Positions 45,916-56,755 of a stretch of 64,000 nucleotides of DNA are shown here, one piece after another. Both the position numbers and the translations under genes were made by a program. Source of the stretch: Acidobacteriota bacterium (GTDB lineage Bacteria; Acidobacteriota; Thermoanaerobaculia; Multivoradales; J023); NCBI GenBank assembly GCA_029263395.1, contig JAJCXO010000189.1, forward strand, positions 93,108 to 157,107, written 5' to 3'. Under the pieces are notes generated by a model that saw only the letters and a list, made by a program, of their open reading frames with translations, had not been told where the DNA came from and made no database searches. Within the stretch, counting starts at the first letter, position 1. Each line of letters begins with the position of its first letter.

Positions 45916-47611
45916 CAAGCGCGTTCGATCATGGGCCGGACAGGCCCCCCTGGTACTGATCACTCTGTTCGTCGCGGCGCCGGTCGGGGTGATCGCGATG
46001 AGCCTGGGTCGGGACTCCGGCGGACTCTGGTCGCACCTCGCCGCAACCGTACTGCCGGATTATGTTCGTAACACTGTGTTGCTGGCCCTCGGCGTCACGC
46101 TGTTGACCAGCGTCCTCGGCGTCGCGACGGCTTGGCTGGTGACCCTGTGTCGTTTTCCCGGCCAACGTATCTTGCGCTGGGCACTGCTGTTGCCGCTGGC
46201 GATCCCAACCTACCTCAACGCCTACGCCTACACTGATCTATTACAGTTCAGCGGCCCGGTGCAGAGCGGGTTGCGGGAAACCTTCGGCTGGGGCGCCCGC
46301 GACTACTGGTTTCCGGAGGTGCGTTCGCTGTCGGGCGCGATTCTCATCCTGGCGCTGGGCCTCTACCCCTATGTCTACCTGGCAGCACGGACGGCATTCC
46401 TCGAACAGTCGGTGTGTGTGCTGGAGGTTGGACGCACGTTGGGTCTCGGGCCATGGAGCAATTTTGCTCGGATCGCGCTACCCCTCGCCCGGCCCTCGAT
46501 CATCGCCGGGTTATCGTTGGTGTTGATGGAAACCTTGGCGGAGTTTGGCGCGGTGCAATATTGTGCGGTCGACACCTTCGCGACCGGCATCTACCGCACC
46601 TTCAAGCGTCCAGATCCACATGCTCTGACCGCCGCGGCGCAGCTGTCGGCCTGCCTGCTGCTGTTGGTCGGCATGCTGATTGCCGTCGAAGCGCTCGCTC
46701 GCCGTAGCGCTCGCTTCCACAATACTTCGACTCGCTATCGCGAACTACCCTCGTGGCAACTGCGGGGTGCCAAGGCTTGGCTGGCGAGTTTCGGCTGTGC
46801 ATTACCCGTGCTGTGGGGCTTCGGTATCCCCCTCGGCCTGTTTGCGTTGCGCAGTTGGCAACACGGCGACGCCCGAGCTCGCGAGACCTTCCTGGAATTC
46901 GGCCGTAACAGTTTCACCTTGGCATCAATCGCCAGTCTGCTGGCGGTTTTTCTGGCGGTGATGATGGCATTGGGCCAACGCCTCCACTCAACCGCGTTGA
47001 CCCGCTTCATGACGCGCTTGTCGGGCATCGGTTACGCCATTCCGGGTGGTGTCATCGCCATCGGCATCCTGGTGCCGGTCACCTGGCTCGATCATCGCCT
47101 CAACACCCTCGGCCAAACACTCTTCGGAGTTAGCCCAGGGCTGGTGCTGGGAGGTACGGCAGTCGCCATCATCTACGGTTATCAAACCCGCTTCCTGGCG
47201 GTCTCTCTCAATCTGGTGCAAGCCGGATTGACCCGCATCCAGCCTTCGCTCGACGGAGCCGCTCGCACCCTAGGCGCTTCCCCGGCCCGTATGGTGCGCC
47301 AGATCCATTTGCCGATGCTGCGTGGTTCACTCCTCGCCGCCGGACTATTGGTTTTCGTCGACGTCATCAAGGAGCTTCCGGCGACCCTGATTCTGCGTCC
47401 ATTCAACTTCGACACGCTGGCCGTCCGGGTCTACCAGCTGGCATCAGACGAGCGCCTTGCTGAAGCCTCGACCGGCGCCCTGGCGATCATCTTCATCGGC
47501 TTGATTCCGGTGGTTATCCTGTCGACGATGCTCGATCGTTCGCGCCCTGGAGCCACCACCTCGAGCAGCGACTCCGACGCACCCCTCGCCGCACCGGGTG
47601 CCACTTCATGA
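45902..47611 (+). CDS. fbpB: Fe(III) ABC transporter permease
   Basis: 569 aa, about 12 TM segments, with two fused permease halves, each with an EAA loop (VGRTLGLGPWSNFARIALPL and AARTLGASPARMVRQIHLPM). GTG start at 45902 overlaps the lipoprotein stop by 14 nt; no better start is in frame nearby. Length matches FbpB/HitB. Confidence 0.92.
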   Translation: MVGGNKRVRSWAGQAPLVLITLFVAAPVGVIAMSLGRDSGGLWSHLAATVLPDYVRNTVLLALGVTLLTSVLGVATAWLVTLCRFPGQRILRWALLLPLAIPTYLNAYAYTDLLQFSGPVQSGLRETFGWGARDYWFPEVRSLSGAILILALGLYPYVYLAARTAFLEQSVCVLEVGRTLGLGPWSNFARIALPLARPSIIAGLSLVLMETLAEFGAVQYCAVDTFATGIYRTFKRPDPHALTAAAQLSACLLLLVGMLIAVEALARRSARFHNTSTRYRELPSWQLRGAKAWLASFGCALPVLWGFGIPLGLFALRSWQHGDARARETFLEFGRNSFTLASIASLLAVFLAVMMALGQRLHSTALTRFMTRLSGIGYAIPGGVIAIGILVPVTWLDHRLNTLGQTLFGVSPGLVLGGTAVAIIYGYQTRFLAVSLNLVQAGLTRIQPSLDGAARTLGASPARMVRQIHLPMLRGSLLAAGLLVFVDVIKELPATLILRPFNFDTLAVRVYQLASDERLAEASTGALAIIFIGLIPVVILSTMLDRSRPGATTSSSDSDAPLAAPGATS

Positions 47612-48660
47612 GCACACGAGCTGGGCTGACGGTCACGCAGGTATCGCACGCTTACGGCAAATTCGTCGCAGCACGGCAGATCGACCTGGTCGCTCGACCG
47701 GGCGAAGTCCACTGCCTGCTCGGCCCATCGGGCAGTGGCAAGTCGACCTTATTGCGGTTGATCGCCGGCCTCGAGACACTGCAACAGGGGCACATCGAGA
47801 TCGACGGAACCGAGGTGGCAAGCCCCACCGTCCATCTCAGCCCCGAGCAACGCTCAGTTGGCTTCGTATTCCAGGATTATGCGCTTTTCCCTCATCTCGA
47901 TGTCCGGCGAAACATTGCGTTCGGGATGTCCCGAGGTTCGGCCGACCAACAACGTCAGCGAGTGCGTGATCTCCTCGACCGAGTCGGCATGACCGACTAC
48001 GAGTCGGCGATGCCCCACACCTTGAGTGGTGGCCAGCAACAGCGTATCGCCCTGGCACGAGCGCTGGCCAGCGAACCGGCCGTCATGCTGCTCGACGAAC
48101 CCTTCTCCGGCCTCGACGCCAGGCTGCGACGGGACGTGCGTCAGACCACCCTCGACATTCTGCATGCCACTGACGTTGCCACCTTGATGGTGACCCACGA
48201 TCCTCAGGAAGCCTTGGCAACCGGCGACGTGGTGAGTGTGATTCAGGCCGGGCGCATCGTCCAGACCGGGCCACCTGCCGAGGTTTACCAACGCTCCGCC
48301 AGTCGCGCGATCGCCGAGGTATTCGGACCGATCAATCGACTGACCGGGGAGGTCCAGGACGGCACCGTCGCGTCCTGCTGTGGGCCCCTTGCCGCTCCAC
48401 ACCTCACTCATGGCTCGGCGGTCGAGGTTTTGCTGCGACCAGAAGCCATCGCGCTATCCAAGCAGCCGGCCACCGACTCGGTGCCGGCCCGGATCTCGAG
48501 CGTCAGTATAGAAGGTGCCACCCTCCGAATCACGGTCACGCTGCCTGAGGGAGTCGAGCTCGAAGTCTACGATCTTGCGCGCCGACATTGGCAGGCAGGG
48601 GACGACGTCTTTTTGACCCTCGATGACGCAACCGTGATCATCCACCCCTTACCAGCATAA
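47608..48660 (+). CDS. fbpC: Fe(III) ABC transporter ATP-binding protein
   Basis: 350 aa. Walker A GPSGSGKST, Q-loop FQDYALFPHLD, signature LSGGQQQRIALARAL, Walker B VMLLDEPFSGLD, H-loop THD and a C-terminal TOBE-type domain. Overlaps the permease stop by ATGA. Energises ferric-iron uptake. Confidence 0.94.
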   Translation: MSTRAGLTVTQVSHAYGKFVAARQIDLVARPGEVHCLLGPSGSGKSTLLRLIAGLETLQQGHIEIDGTEVASPTVHLSPEQRSVGFVFQDYALFPHLDVRRNIAFGMSRGSADQQRQRVRDLLDRVGMTDYESAMPHTLSGGQQQRIALARALASEPAVMLLDEPFSGLDARLRRDVRQTTLDILHATDVATLMVTHDPQEALATGDVVSVIQAGRIVQTGPPAEVYQRSASRAIAEVFGPINRLTGEVQDGTVASCCGPLAAPHLTHGSAVEVLLRPEAIALSKQPATDSVPARISSVSIEGATLRITVTLPEGVELEVYDLARRHWQAGDDVFLTLDDATVIIHPLPA

Positions 48661-48734
48661 CCTCACTGTACTTTCTACAACCCTGGCCCCAACCTCGAAC
48701 TCGTTGCCACCCATCGTTCTGGAGATCCCGCTTT

Positions 48735-51422
48735 ATGTCTAAGCCCGGTTTGCTTGGTCTTGCTGTTGTTCTCTCTTTGTATGCAGCTGTTGTCGAAGCT
48801 GACGAAGTGGTAGTCACTTCACTCCAGCCAGCCCGTCTGGTGTCCGCTCAGGCGTTCCAGCTCCAAGAGCCCTATCACCACCTTTGGCGCGCCGACCGTG
48901 TGCTGACCGCAAGCGGCTCATTGATCGTGATCGAAGCAGATCCAGCTCTGATTCAGCCTCGCCAGACCCACCACTCCTATCTCTTCGTCGGCGAATGGCC
49001 GGCCGAGGCGATCAACATTGGGTCGTCCGGCTACGTGGTTGCACTGGTGCCGGTGGCTCTGTCCGACCTCGGACGCGAACCGATCTTCTACGCCCAAAAC
49101 GACATCCTGCCGGAAGCCTTGAGTCCTGAAGCTGCCCGTGCGACCTTGCGTGCTGCTCGCGCTGCTGGGCTCGAACAGCCCTCTGCCGAGGAACTAGCCG
49201 ACGCGCTGGCTGCCGGCGGCGAGGTGCGGGTGGTCGCCAATTTCCAGGCTCTAAGGCGCAGCACCGCAGATCTCATCGCCAGGTTCTCGCCGCTGGAACG
49301 AGATCTAGTCAGCGGTCTCCAGGCACCCCAGGTCTCAGCGAACACAGCTCGCCGGCTCCCCGTTACACCGCAAGTGATCCCAGCTTTGGCCACTCCGTCG
49401 CCACAGTCGGCAAGCGCTGACCAGACGCGGGGGATCAGCGGTCTGATCACCACTGATCTCGCTGGCGGCTCCCTCGGCGCCTATCCCTTCTTCGAGTATG
49501 TCAGTGCCATCAATGTCGGCACGACGGTCGAAGTTGCGATCGACACCGGACGGTTTCCAGCGCTGGTCGGCGTCACCGCCGACCTTTACGTGGTCGAGGC
49601 CAAAACGCAACTCCAATGGACCGCCGATCCCGCTCTCACCGATGTCACCGGCGCGGTCGAGAGCCCTGGATTCGTCGCTGGGTCGATCACCGGCAATACC
49701 GTGACCGCTGATACCGGGACGCTGAGCGGCGATGCCGGCATTGGCCTCGGAGTTGGCTACGATGTTGTGATCGACGTCGATGACGATGGAATGCTGAGCC
49801 CCGGCGATGTGATCGACGGTTACGGTGACGAAGCCGGCTTCTACGTTGTACACGACCTGACTCAGCCCGGCCCATTGGCGGTGACCGAGATCACCTACGA
49901 CGGGGGCGGCGCCTTCCTCGGACAAAATGCCTTCTACCCAACCGACATTGCCAGCATGGGCGAACTGCCACTGATCATCGTCAGCCATGGCAACGGCCAC
50001 AACTATCAGTGGTACGACCACATCGGCAATCACATGGCGTCTTACGGTTATGTCGTGATGAGTCACGAAAACAACACCATGCCAGGCATCGAAACCTCGT
50101 CTCAAACTACCTTGACCAACACCGAATACTTTCTGGGCAACCTCGGCAGTATCGAAGGCGGTGTAATCAACGGCCATATCGACACCCGTCGCATCACTTG
50201 GATTGGTCACAGCCGCGGCGGCGAAGGCATCACCCGGGCCTACGATCGCGTCCGCGATGGCAACTTCGTTCCCACCCAATTCAACCTCGATCAACTGGCG
50301 TTGTTGTCAAGCATCGCGCCGACGGACTTTCTGGGCTTCAACAACTCGAATCCCCACGGCGTGCCCTATCACCTGTGGGTAGGCGGAGCGGACAACGACG
50401 TCTCCGGCTGCGCCAGCTCCGGTGTCGGCCAATCGTTCACGCTCCTCGACCGCGCCCTCGGCGCCCGGCAATCGCTTTCGTTACACGGCGTCGGCCACGG
50501 CGACTTTCACGATGGTGGCGGATCCTCAGTGGCGTCCGGGCCATGCCTGGTCGGCAGGACGGATACCCACACCATCATGCGCGGCTATCTGCTACCCCTG
50601 ATCAAGCATTACATCGAGGACAACATCCCAGCCGAGGACTTTCTGTGGCGCCAGTGGGAGAGTTTTCGACCGATCGGTGCCCCGACTTCGTCCTGTGTGG
50701 TGGCTGATCTCTACTATCGCCTCGATGACAACACAACGTTCATCATCGACGATTTCGAGAGTCAGTCGGCGACCAATGTGTCGAGCTCCGGCGGCAGTGT
50801 CAGCTTCAATGTCACCGACTTCACTGAGGCATTACTCAACGACAGCAACACCAACTTCACCGATGTCGGCGCCACCGATCCCATGAACGGGATGACGGTT
50901 GCCGACTTTGATGACTCGAGCAGCGGTATTGTCTTCTCTTACGACGCCAACCGTTTCCTCGAGTTTGCGCTGAATGGCGCCAACCGCAACTTTACGGGTT
51001 ACGAGTACGTCTCATTCCGCGGCTGTCAACAGACTCGCCACCCGCTGACCACCGGCGAATTGGGAGATTCGACGTTTACGGTCACGTTACGCGACGGCAC
51101 CGGCACCACCAGCTCAATCAATTTCGGAGTATACGGCGGCGGTTTGGAAGAGCCTTATCAGCGCGTCAATTGCGGCACCGGTGCTGGCTGGAACAATGAG
51201 TTCGAAACTATTCGCCTCCGGCTCGGCGACTTCCTAAACGACGGCAGCGGACTCGACCTCTCCGATGTCGTCGCGGTGCGCTTCGACTTCGGCCCCAGCT
51301 TCGGCTCGGCCAATGGCCGACTCGGGCTGGATCAGATCGAGCTCACCCTGCCAACAGCCCCCCTATTCGCCGATAGCTTCGAATCTGGTGACTTGACGGA
51401 TTGGTCGAACGTCACCCAGTGA
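48735..51422 (+). CDS. Secreted alpha/beta hydrolase with FESGD C-terminal signature
   Basis: 895 aa. Signal peptide (1-22). Hydrolase domain with nucleophile elbow GHSRGGEG (Ser493), VSHGNGHN oxyanion region and a late VGHGDFHD His candidate. A beta-sandwich-like region (about 655-870) precedes the terminal FADSFESGDLTDWS (from residue 878). Probably an extracellular esterase or lipase-like enzyme. It ends with GTGA overlapping the next gene, an unusual coupling for a secreted protein. Confidence 0.8.
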   Translation: MSKPGLLGLAVVLSLYAAVVEADEVVVTSLQPARLVSAQAFQLQEPYHHLWRADRVLTASGSLIVIEADPALIQPRQTHHSYLFVGEWPAEAINIGSSGYVVALVPVALSDLGREPIFYAQNDILPEALSPEAARATLRAARAAGLEQPSAEELADALAAGGEVRVVANFQALRRSTADLIARFSPLERDLVSGLQAPQVSANTARRLPVTPQVIPALATPSPQSASADQTRGISGLITTDLAGGSLGAYPFFEYVSAINVGTTVEVAIDTGRFPALVGVTADLYVVEAKTQLQWTADPALTDVTGAVESPGFVAGSITGNTVTADTGTLSGDAGIGLGVGYDVVIDVDDDGMLSPGDVIDGYGDEAGFYVVHDLTQPGPLAVTEITYDGGGAFLGQNAFYPTDIASMGELPLIIVSHGNGHNYQWYDHIGNHMASYGYVVMSHENNTMPGIETSSQTTLTNTEYFLGNLGSIEGGVINGHIDTRRITWIGHSRGGEGITRAYDRVRDGNFVPTQFNLDQLALLSSIAPTDFLGFNNSNPHGVPYHLWVGGADNDVSGCASSGVGQSFTLLDRALGARQSLSLHGVGHGDFHDGGGSSVASGPCLVGRTDTHTIMRGYLLPLIKHYIEDNIPAEDFLWRQWESFRPIGAPTSSCVVADLYYRLDDNTTFIIDDFESQSATNVSSSGGSVSFNVTDFTEALLNDSNTNFTDVGATDPMNGMTVADFDDSSSGIVFSYDANRFLEFALNGANRNFTGYEYVSFRGCQQTRHPLTTGELGDSTFTVTLRDGTGTTSSINFGVYGGGLEEPYQRVNCGTGAGWNNEFETIRLRLGDFLNDGSGLDLSDVVAVRFDFGPSFGSANGRLGLDQIELTLPTAPLFADSFESGDLTDWSNVTQ

Positions 51423-51619
51423 GCACCGTCTCATACGACGACAGCGCAACCTACAGCTGTGCCTTCTGTGGCGAGCCCAATGAGATCGACATCGACATCT
51501 CGGCGGGCTCACGCCAGAGCTACATCGAGGATTGCCAGGTCTGTTGCCAGCCCAATGTCATCCGTCTCGGATTCGACGACACAGGACAGGCTCAGGTCGA
51601 AGCTGAGCCGGAGAGTTGA
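51419..51619 (+). CDS. CPXCG-motif Cys-rich small protein
   Basis: 66 aa, GTG start overlapping the hydrolase stop (GTGA). Contains YSCAFCGEPNEIDIDIS and YIEDCQVCCQPNVI, the two Cys pairs of the CPXCG Cys-rich family, likely a zinc ribbon. Convergent with the sigma-54 activator, 8 nt apart. Confidence 0.85.
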   Translation: MSTVSYDDSATYSCAFCGEPNEIDIDISAGSRQSYIEDCQVCCQPNVIRLGFDDTGQAQVEAEPES

Positions 51620-51627
51620 AGGCCCAA

Positions 51628-53292
51628 TCAGCTGGTTGACGACTTCTGAGCCCCGCCCCTGCCGCGGATCAAGCCGTAGCTTTTCAGCTTCCGGTAGAGC
51701 GTCGCTGAGCCGATCCGGAGTTGGTCGGCAGTCCGGGTCTGATTGCCACCGTTGAGCTCCAAAACGCCGAGGATGTACTCCTTCTCGATTTCGCTGAGTG
51801 GTTGTACCGCATGCTCACGAAGGACTGGCCTGGGGCAGGCCTGGCGAACTTCCTCCGGCAGGTCATCAAGATCTACCCGGCTCTCGCGCCCTAGAGCGAC
51901 CGCACGTTCCATGGCGTTCTCGAGTTCGCGTACGTTGCCCGGCCAATCATAACGGAGCAGTTGATCCGCAGCTTGCGGAGTGAGGCCAGAAATTTCGCGC
52001 TGCATCCGCACCGCCGCATCCGCGAGCAACAGCCTGGCAAGCGGCAAGATGTCGTCTCTGCGCTCGCGCAGCGAAGGGACCTGCAACTCGACGACGTTGA
52101 GCCGGTAGTAAAGATCTTGCCGAAAAGTACCTTCCGCAACTCCGTCGCTCAGACTGCGGTTGGTTGCGGCCAGGATTCGCACATTCACTGGCCGACTCTT
52201 GTTCTCACCCACCCGGCGAACCTCTCGTTCTTGCAGCACCCGCAGGAGTTTGACCTGGATGGCTGACGACACATCGCCGATCTCGTCCAGCAGCAAGGTG
52301 CCTCGGTTGGCGGCTTCGAACAGGCCAGGCCGGTCCGACACCGCACCGGTGAACGCGCCGCGCGCATGCCCAAAAAGTTCGCTTTCGAGGAGTGTCTCCG
52401 TGATTGCGCCGCAGTTGACGGCGATAAACGGACCCACCGCCCGTGCTGATTCTTCGTGCACGAGCCGCGCAATCCGCTCCTTGCCGACGCCGCTTTCACC
52501 GGTAATCAGCACGGTGGCTTCGACTTTCGCTACCCGCTGCGCCAGGTCCACCAAATGTTGCATCTTGGCGCTCTTGGCAACGGTGCCCAGTGGTGCCTCG
52601 ACATCGCGAACGACATGGACCAATGCCCGGCGGTGGGCTTGAAGCTTCTCTTCGGCCGCCTTCAGGGTCTCCGTGACTCTGCTGAGTGAAACGTCGAGGG
52701 AATCTTTGAGGCGTGTCGTGTCGAAAAACGCCAGTTCGTCACCGCGGTCCTCGCCCCACGCTTCGCGGGTACGGCCCATCAGGTGACACGCGGCGTGCCC
52801 TTGTCCCAAACAGCGATCCTCGAGGACGTAGGTCTCCTCGTTGGCCGTGTGGCTGACGTAGCCGCTCATGAGACCACAAATTGTCCAACAGACGGCCGAA
52901 TCGGAGCGCCCGAAATGCAGCAGATGTTGCTCTGCCTCGTAAGAGGCCAGCAGCATCGCCCCTTTTTTGCTGAGCGGGTCGTCACTTCCCGGTCGGGTAC
53001 GGAACAGCCCCTCCAAGGTGTAAATGCGAGGCCCAGCGCGGCGCCATTCTCCATTGTCCGCCCACTCGAACTGCTTCTGCATGGCTTCTGCCATGCGCCA
53101 ACCGTGAGCGAAGCCAAACTGGGTGAGTACCGCACGAGCTGCGGTCAAGCCGAAGTTCTCGACAAGATACTGCCGCAGTAGCCCCATGGCCACAGCGTCG
53201 AGCAAGAGCGCCCGTTGACCCGCGAAGCGGATGACACCGCCTTCGGGATCCAGCTCTAGGAGCTCTTCATGATGCAAATCCTCGACGCGCAT
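51628..53292 (-). CDS. Sigma-54-dependent activator with XylR_N/V4R sensor
   Basis: 554 aa with AGAGG 6 nt before ATG. XylR-type N-terminal domain (about 10-110), V4R domain (about 115-180), B-linker coil (195-225), AAA+ domain with Walker [10 protein letters not shown] (264-272) and GAFTGA (312-317) that contacts sigma-54, C-terminal Fis-type helix-turn-helix ([17 protein letters not shown]). Cys135, Glu158, Cys161 and Cys169 match the spacing of the four zinc ligands of MopR-type phenol sensors (Cys155/Glu178/Cys181/Cys189). Divergent from groESL with a sigma-54 promoter between them. Confidence 0.93.
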   Translation of the reverse strand: MRVEDLHHEELLELDPEGGVIRFAGQRALLLDAVAMGLLRQYLVENFGLTAARAVLTQFGFAHGWRMAEAMQKQFEWADNGEWRRAGPRIYTLEGLFRTRPGSDDPLSKKGAMLLASYEAEQHLLHFGRSDSAVCWTICGLMSGYVSHTANEETYVLEDRCLGQGHAACHLMGRTREAWGEDRGDELAFFDTTRLKDSLDVSLSRVTETLKAAEEKLQAHRRALVHVVRDVEAPLGTVAKSAKMQHLVDLAQRVAKVEATVLITGESGVGKERIARLVHEESARAVGPFIAVNCGAITETLLESELFGHARGAFTGAVSDRPGLFEAANRGTLLLDEIGDVSSAIQVKLLRVLQEREVRRVGENKSRPVNVRILAATNRSLSDGVAEGTFRQDLYYRLNVVELQVPSLRERRDDILPLARLLLADAAVRMQREISGLTPQAADQLLRYDWPGNVRELENAMERAVALGRESRVDLDDLPEEVRQACPRPVLREHAVQPLSEIEKEYILGVLELNGGNQTRTADQLRIGSATLYRKLKSYGLIRGRGGAQKSSTS

Positions 53293-53310
53293 CGAATGCC
53301 TCTTTCAAGT

Positions 53311-53328
53311 TGAAGTCATCATACTTCA
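53311..53328. promoter_or_regulatory. Candidate upstream activator site
   Basis: Inverted repeat TGAAGT-N6-ACTTCA centred about 107 nt upstream of the predicted groESL transcription start, the usual distance for an enhancer-binding protein site. It also lies just upstream of the regulator gene, so could mediate autoregulation. Confidence 0.45.
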
Positions 53329-53400
53329 TTTTGATCGAGTCCTCCGGGCGACAATGCATTAGATCGACGCAAACCCTTGAAATCAAGCGAGATCGACGGT

Positions 53401-53416
53401 GGCCCGGAAATTGCTG
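53401..53416 (+). promoter_or_regulatory. Sigma-54 (-24/-12) promoter of groESL
   Basis: TGGCCCGGAAATTGCT matches the consensus TGGCACG-N4-TTGCW with invariant GG (53402-53403) and GC (53414-53415) at the correct 12-nt spacing. Predicted start near 53427, 81 nt before groES. No CIRCE inverted repeat and no clear heat-shock-sigma promoter are seen. Confidence 0.75.
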
Positions 53417-53507
53417 AAGGAGTTAGTGAACCGCGATGAAGGGGTTCTAATAAACCGACCAAGAAAAAGTTCTCGAAAAGAAAACCGTCCGCCAAGGAGG
53501 ATACGGG

Positions 53508-53798
53508 ATGAAGGTTCGTCCGCTACATGATCGGGTGCTCGTCAAACGCATCGAGACCGGAGAGCAAGTCCACGGTGGGATCATCATCCCTGACAGTGCC
53601 AAAGAAAAACCTCAGGAGGCCGACGTCACCGCTATCGGCCCGGGCAAGGTACAAGACGACGGTTCGCGCGCTCCAATGGACGTCAAAGTCGGTGATCGAA
53701 TCCTTGTCGGAAAATACTCTGGCAGTGAGATCAAGATCGATGATGAAGAGTTCCAGATTCTTCGCGAGGACGAAATCCTCGCCATTGTCGAGCGCTAG
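53508..53798 (+). CDS. groS: Co-chaperonin GroES
   Basis: 96 aa. [14 protein letters not shown], the mobile loop [18 protein letters not shown] and [13 protein letters not shown]. The ribosome site is AAGGAGG 7 nt before ATG. Caps GroEL during ATP-driven folding. In an operon with groL, 45 nt apart. Confidence 0.97.
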   Translation: MKVRPLHDRVLVKRIETGEQVHGGIIIPDSAKEKPQEADVTAIGPGKVQDDGSRAPMDVKVGDRILVGKYSGSEIKIDDEEFQILREDEILAIVER

Positions 53799-55487
<1,689 letters not shown>

Positions 55488-55539
55488 ACGCACCACCCGC
55501 GCAAACCAGATCACAACACAGGAAACTCGGCAGCATCAT

Positions 55540-55589
55540 GGCCGGCGCCAATCCAAGCCACCTCATGCGAGGTCGGCTGGCGCCAGGCC
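55540..55589 (+). terminator. Long hairpin after groEL
   Basis: GGCC-GGCGCCA pairs with TGGCGCC-a-GGCC, and inside it GCC-ACCTC pairs with GAGGT-c-GGC: about 19 bp in two stems. It starts 53 nt after the groEL stop. No T tract. Confidence 0.6.
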
Positions 55590-55592
55590 GCT

Positions 55593-55658
55593 GCACCGTC
55601 TTCACTGTGTAAGCCGTCTTCATCGTAGAACCGACTTCATCGTGGAACCGTCTTCAAC
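55593..55658. repeat. 16-17-nt tandem repeat before the pirin gene
   Basis: Four units related to GTGGAACCGTCTTCATC (from 55593, 55609, 55625 and 55642). Same CCG(T/A)C-core style as the other junction repeats. Confidence 0.8.
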
Positions 55659-55679
55659 GGGGAGAAGAGGAGTTCGCCT

Positions 55680-56399
55680 ATGATGATCCTTCGTAGGGCC
55701 CAGCAGCGGCACCATGACCCGCGCCGCGAGCAAAAAGCCTGGCTCACGTTCTTCCCGCACGACCGAACCGATGGGTTGGCCGACGGCTTCGGCGCCCTGG
55801 AAATCTTCGACGAAACTCGGTTCCCTCCTGGCGGCGGTAAACCAAGCCAGTTGGATCGCGATGCCGAGATCGTGACCTACGTCCGCGAGGGCGCGCTAGT
55901 CTGTGACGATTCGCTGGGTGGTGCAAGCGTCATCAATGCAGGCGAGTTTCGATGCCTGACCGCCGGACGCGGCCTCAAGCACCGCGCGACCAACGCCTCG
56001 CAGACGCATTGGGTACACGTCTTCCAGATCCGCCTGCGCCCCTCCCTGGAGGGACTCGAGCCCAGTCATGAACAGAGGCGCTTTGGCATCGCGGAGCGAC
56101 GGGGCAACTTGTGTCTCGTCGTGTCGCCCGATGGTCGCAAAGGCTCTCTGCGGATCCATCAGAACGTGTTCATTTTCTCAGCCCTGCTCGAACCCGGAAA
56201 ACATGTCGTCCACGAGCTATTGCCAGGGCGCAAAGCGTGGCTCCACCTGGTTCAGGGCGAAGCGTCGCTGACCGAGACTGTGTTGACAACCGGTGACGGC
56301 GCCGGGATTACAGGTGAGCTTGCAGTGTCGCTCACGGCACAGGAAAGGACCGAGGTCCTACTCATTGATCTAGTTGACCCAGGATCAGAAGCCAACTGA
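55680..56399 (+). CDS. Pirin-family cupin protein
   Basis: 239 aa with AGAGGAG 7 nt before ATG. N-terminal cupin with FGALEIFDETRFPPGGG and AEIVTYVREGALV (the usual HPHR and metal-site His positions are altered: GGGKPSQLDRDAEI), then HRATNASQTHWVHVFQIRL. Some YhaK/pirin proteins have quercetin 2,3-dioxygenase activity; loss of the HPHxGFE histidines here argues against that. Confidence 0.85.
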   Translation: MMILRRAQQRHHDPRREQKAWLTFFPHDRTDGLADGFGALEIFDETRFPPGGGKPSQLDRDAEIVTYVREGALVCDDSLGGASVINAGEFRCLTAGRGLKHRATNASQTHWVHVFQIRLRPSLEGLEPSHEQRRFGIAERRGNLCLVVSPDGRKGSLRIHQNVFIFSALLEPGKHVVHELLPGRKAWLHLVQGEASLTETVLTTGDGAGITGELAVSLTAQERTEVLLIDLVDPGSEAN

Positions 56400-56461
56400 G
56401 CAGCTTGTGGTGCAAGTGCTCTGATTCGAGCGCGAGATTCTTCGCCAAATCGCGCCACGGC

Positions 56462-56755
56462 CTAGCTCGAGGGGCCCTCCTCGGACTCATCCTTGCGCAT
56501 CGATTTGATCGCCCGCAGCACGTCCCGGCGTTGATGTTCGCGAATATCCTCTTCCTCGACAATGGCACGGGAGCGCAGGTGATGCTTCACGACAACTGCC
56601 GCTATCACCAAGATTCCGATAGCTAGAGCAATCACAGGATCAAGTCGCCCACGGTTTTCCAGCCCCTGTCGGATGCGGCTCGGATGTGTCGGAAGACCTG
56701 GTGAAACAGGTCGCCCAGAGGCGGCCACGGTGATCAGCTGTCTCTCGGAACACAC
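56462..56755 (-). CDS. Possible small single-pass membrane protein
   Basis: 97 aa, GTG start overlapping the end of the Cys-repeat gene by 22 nt. One TM (PVIALAIGILVIAAVVV) followed by a charged tail (EEEDIREHQRRDVLRAIKSM then acidic). The composition of the tail looks coding. No family recognised; the start is uncertain. Confidence 0.45.
   Translation of the reverse strand: MCSERQLITVAASGRPVSPGLPTHPSRIRQGLENRGRLDPVIALAIGILVIAAVVVKHHLRSRAIVEEEDIREHQRRDVLRAIKSMRKDESEEGPSS

Noticed and set aside
49335..50294. 319-codon frame antisense to the hydrolase
   Set aside because: Shadow of the hydrolase gene caused by GC-rich codon use; no ribosome site or motif.
53293..53507. CIRCE or sigma-32 control of groESL
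   Set aside because: No TTAGCACTC-N9-GAGTGCTAA. CTTGAAA at about 53377 has no properly spaced heat-shock -10.
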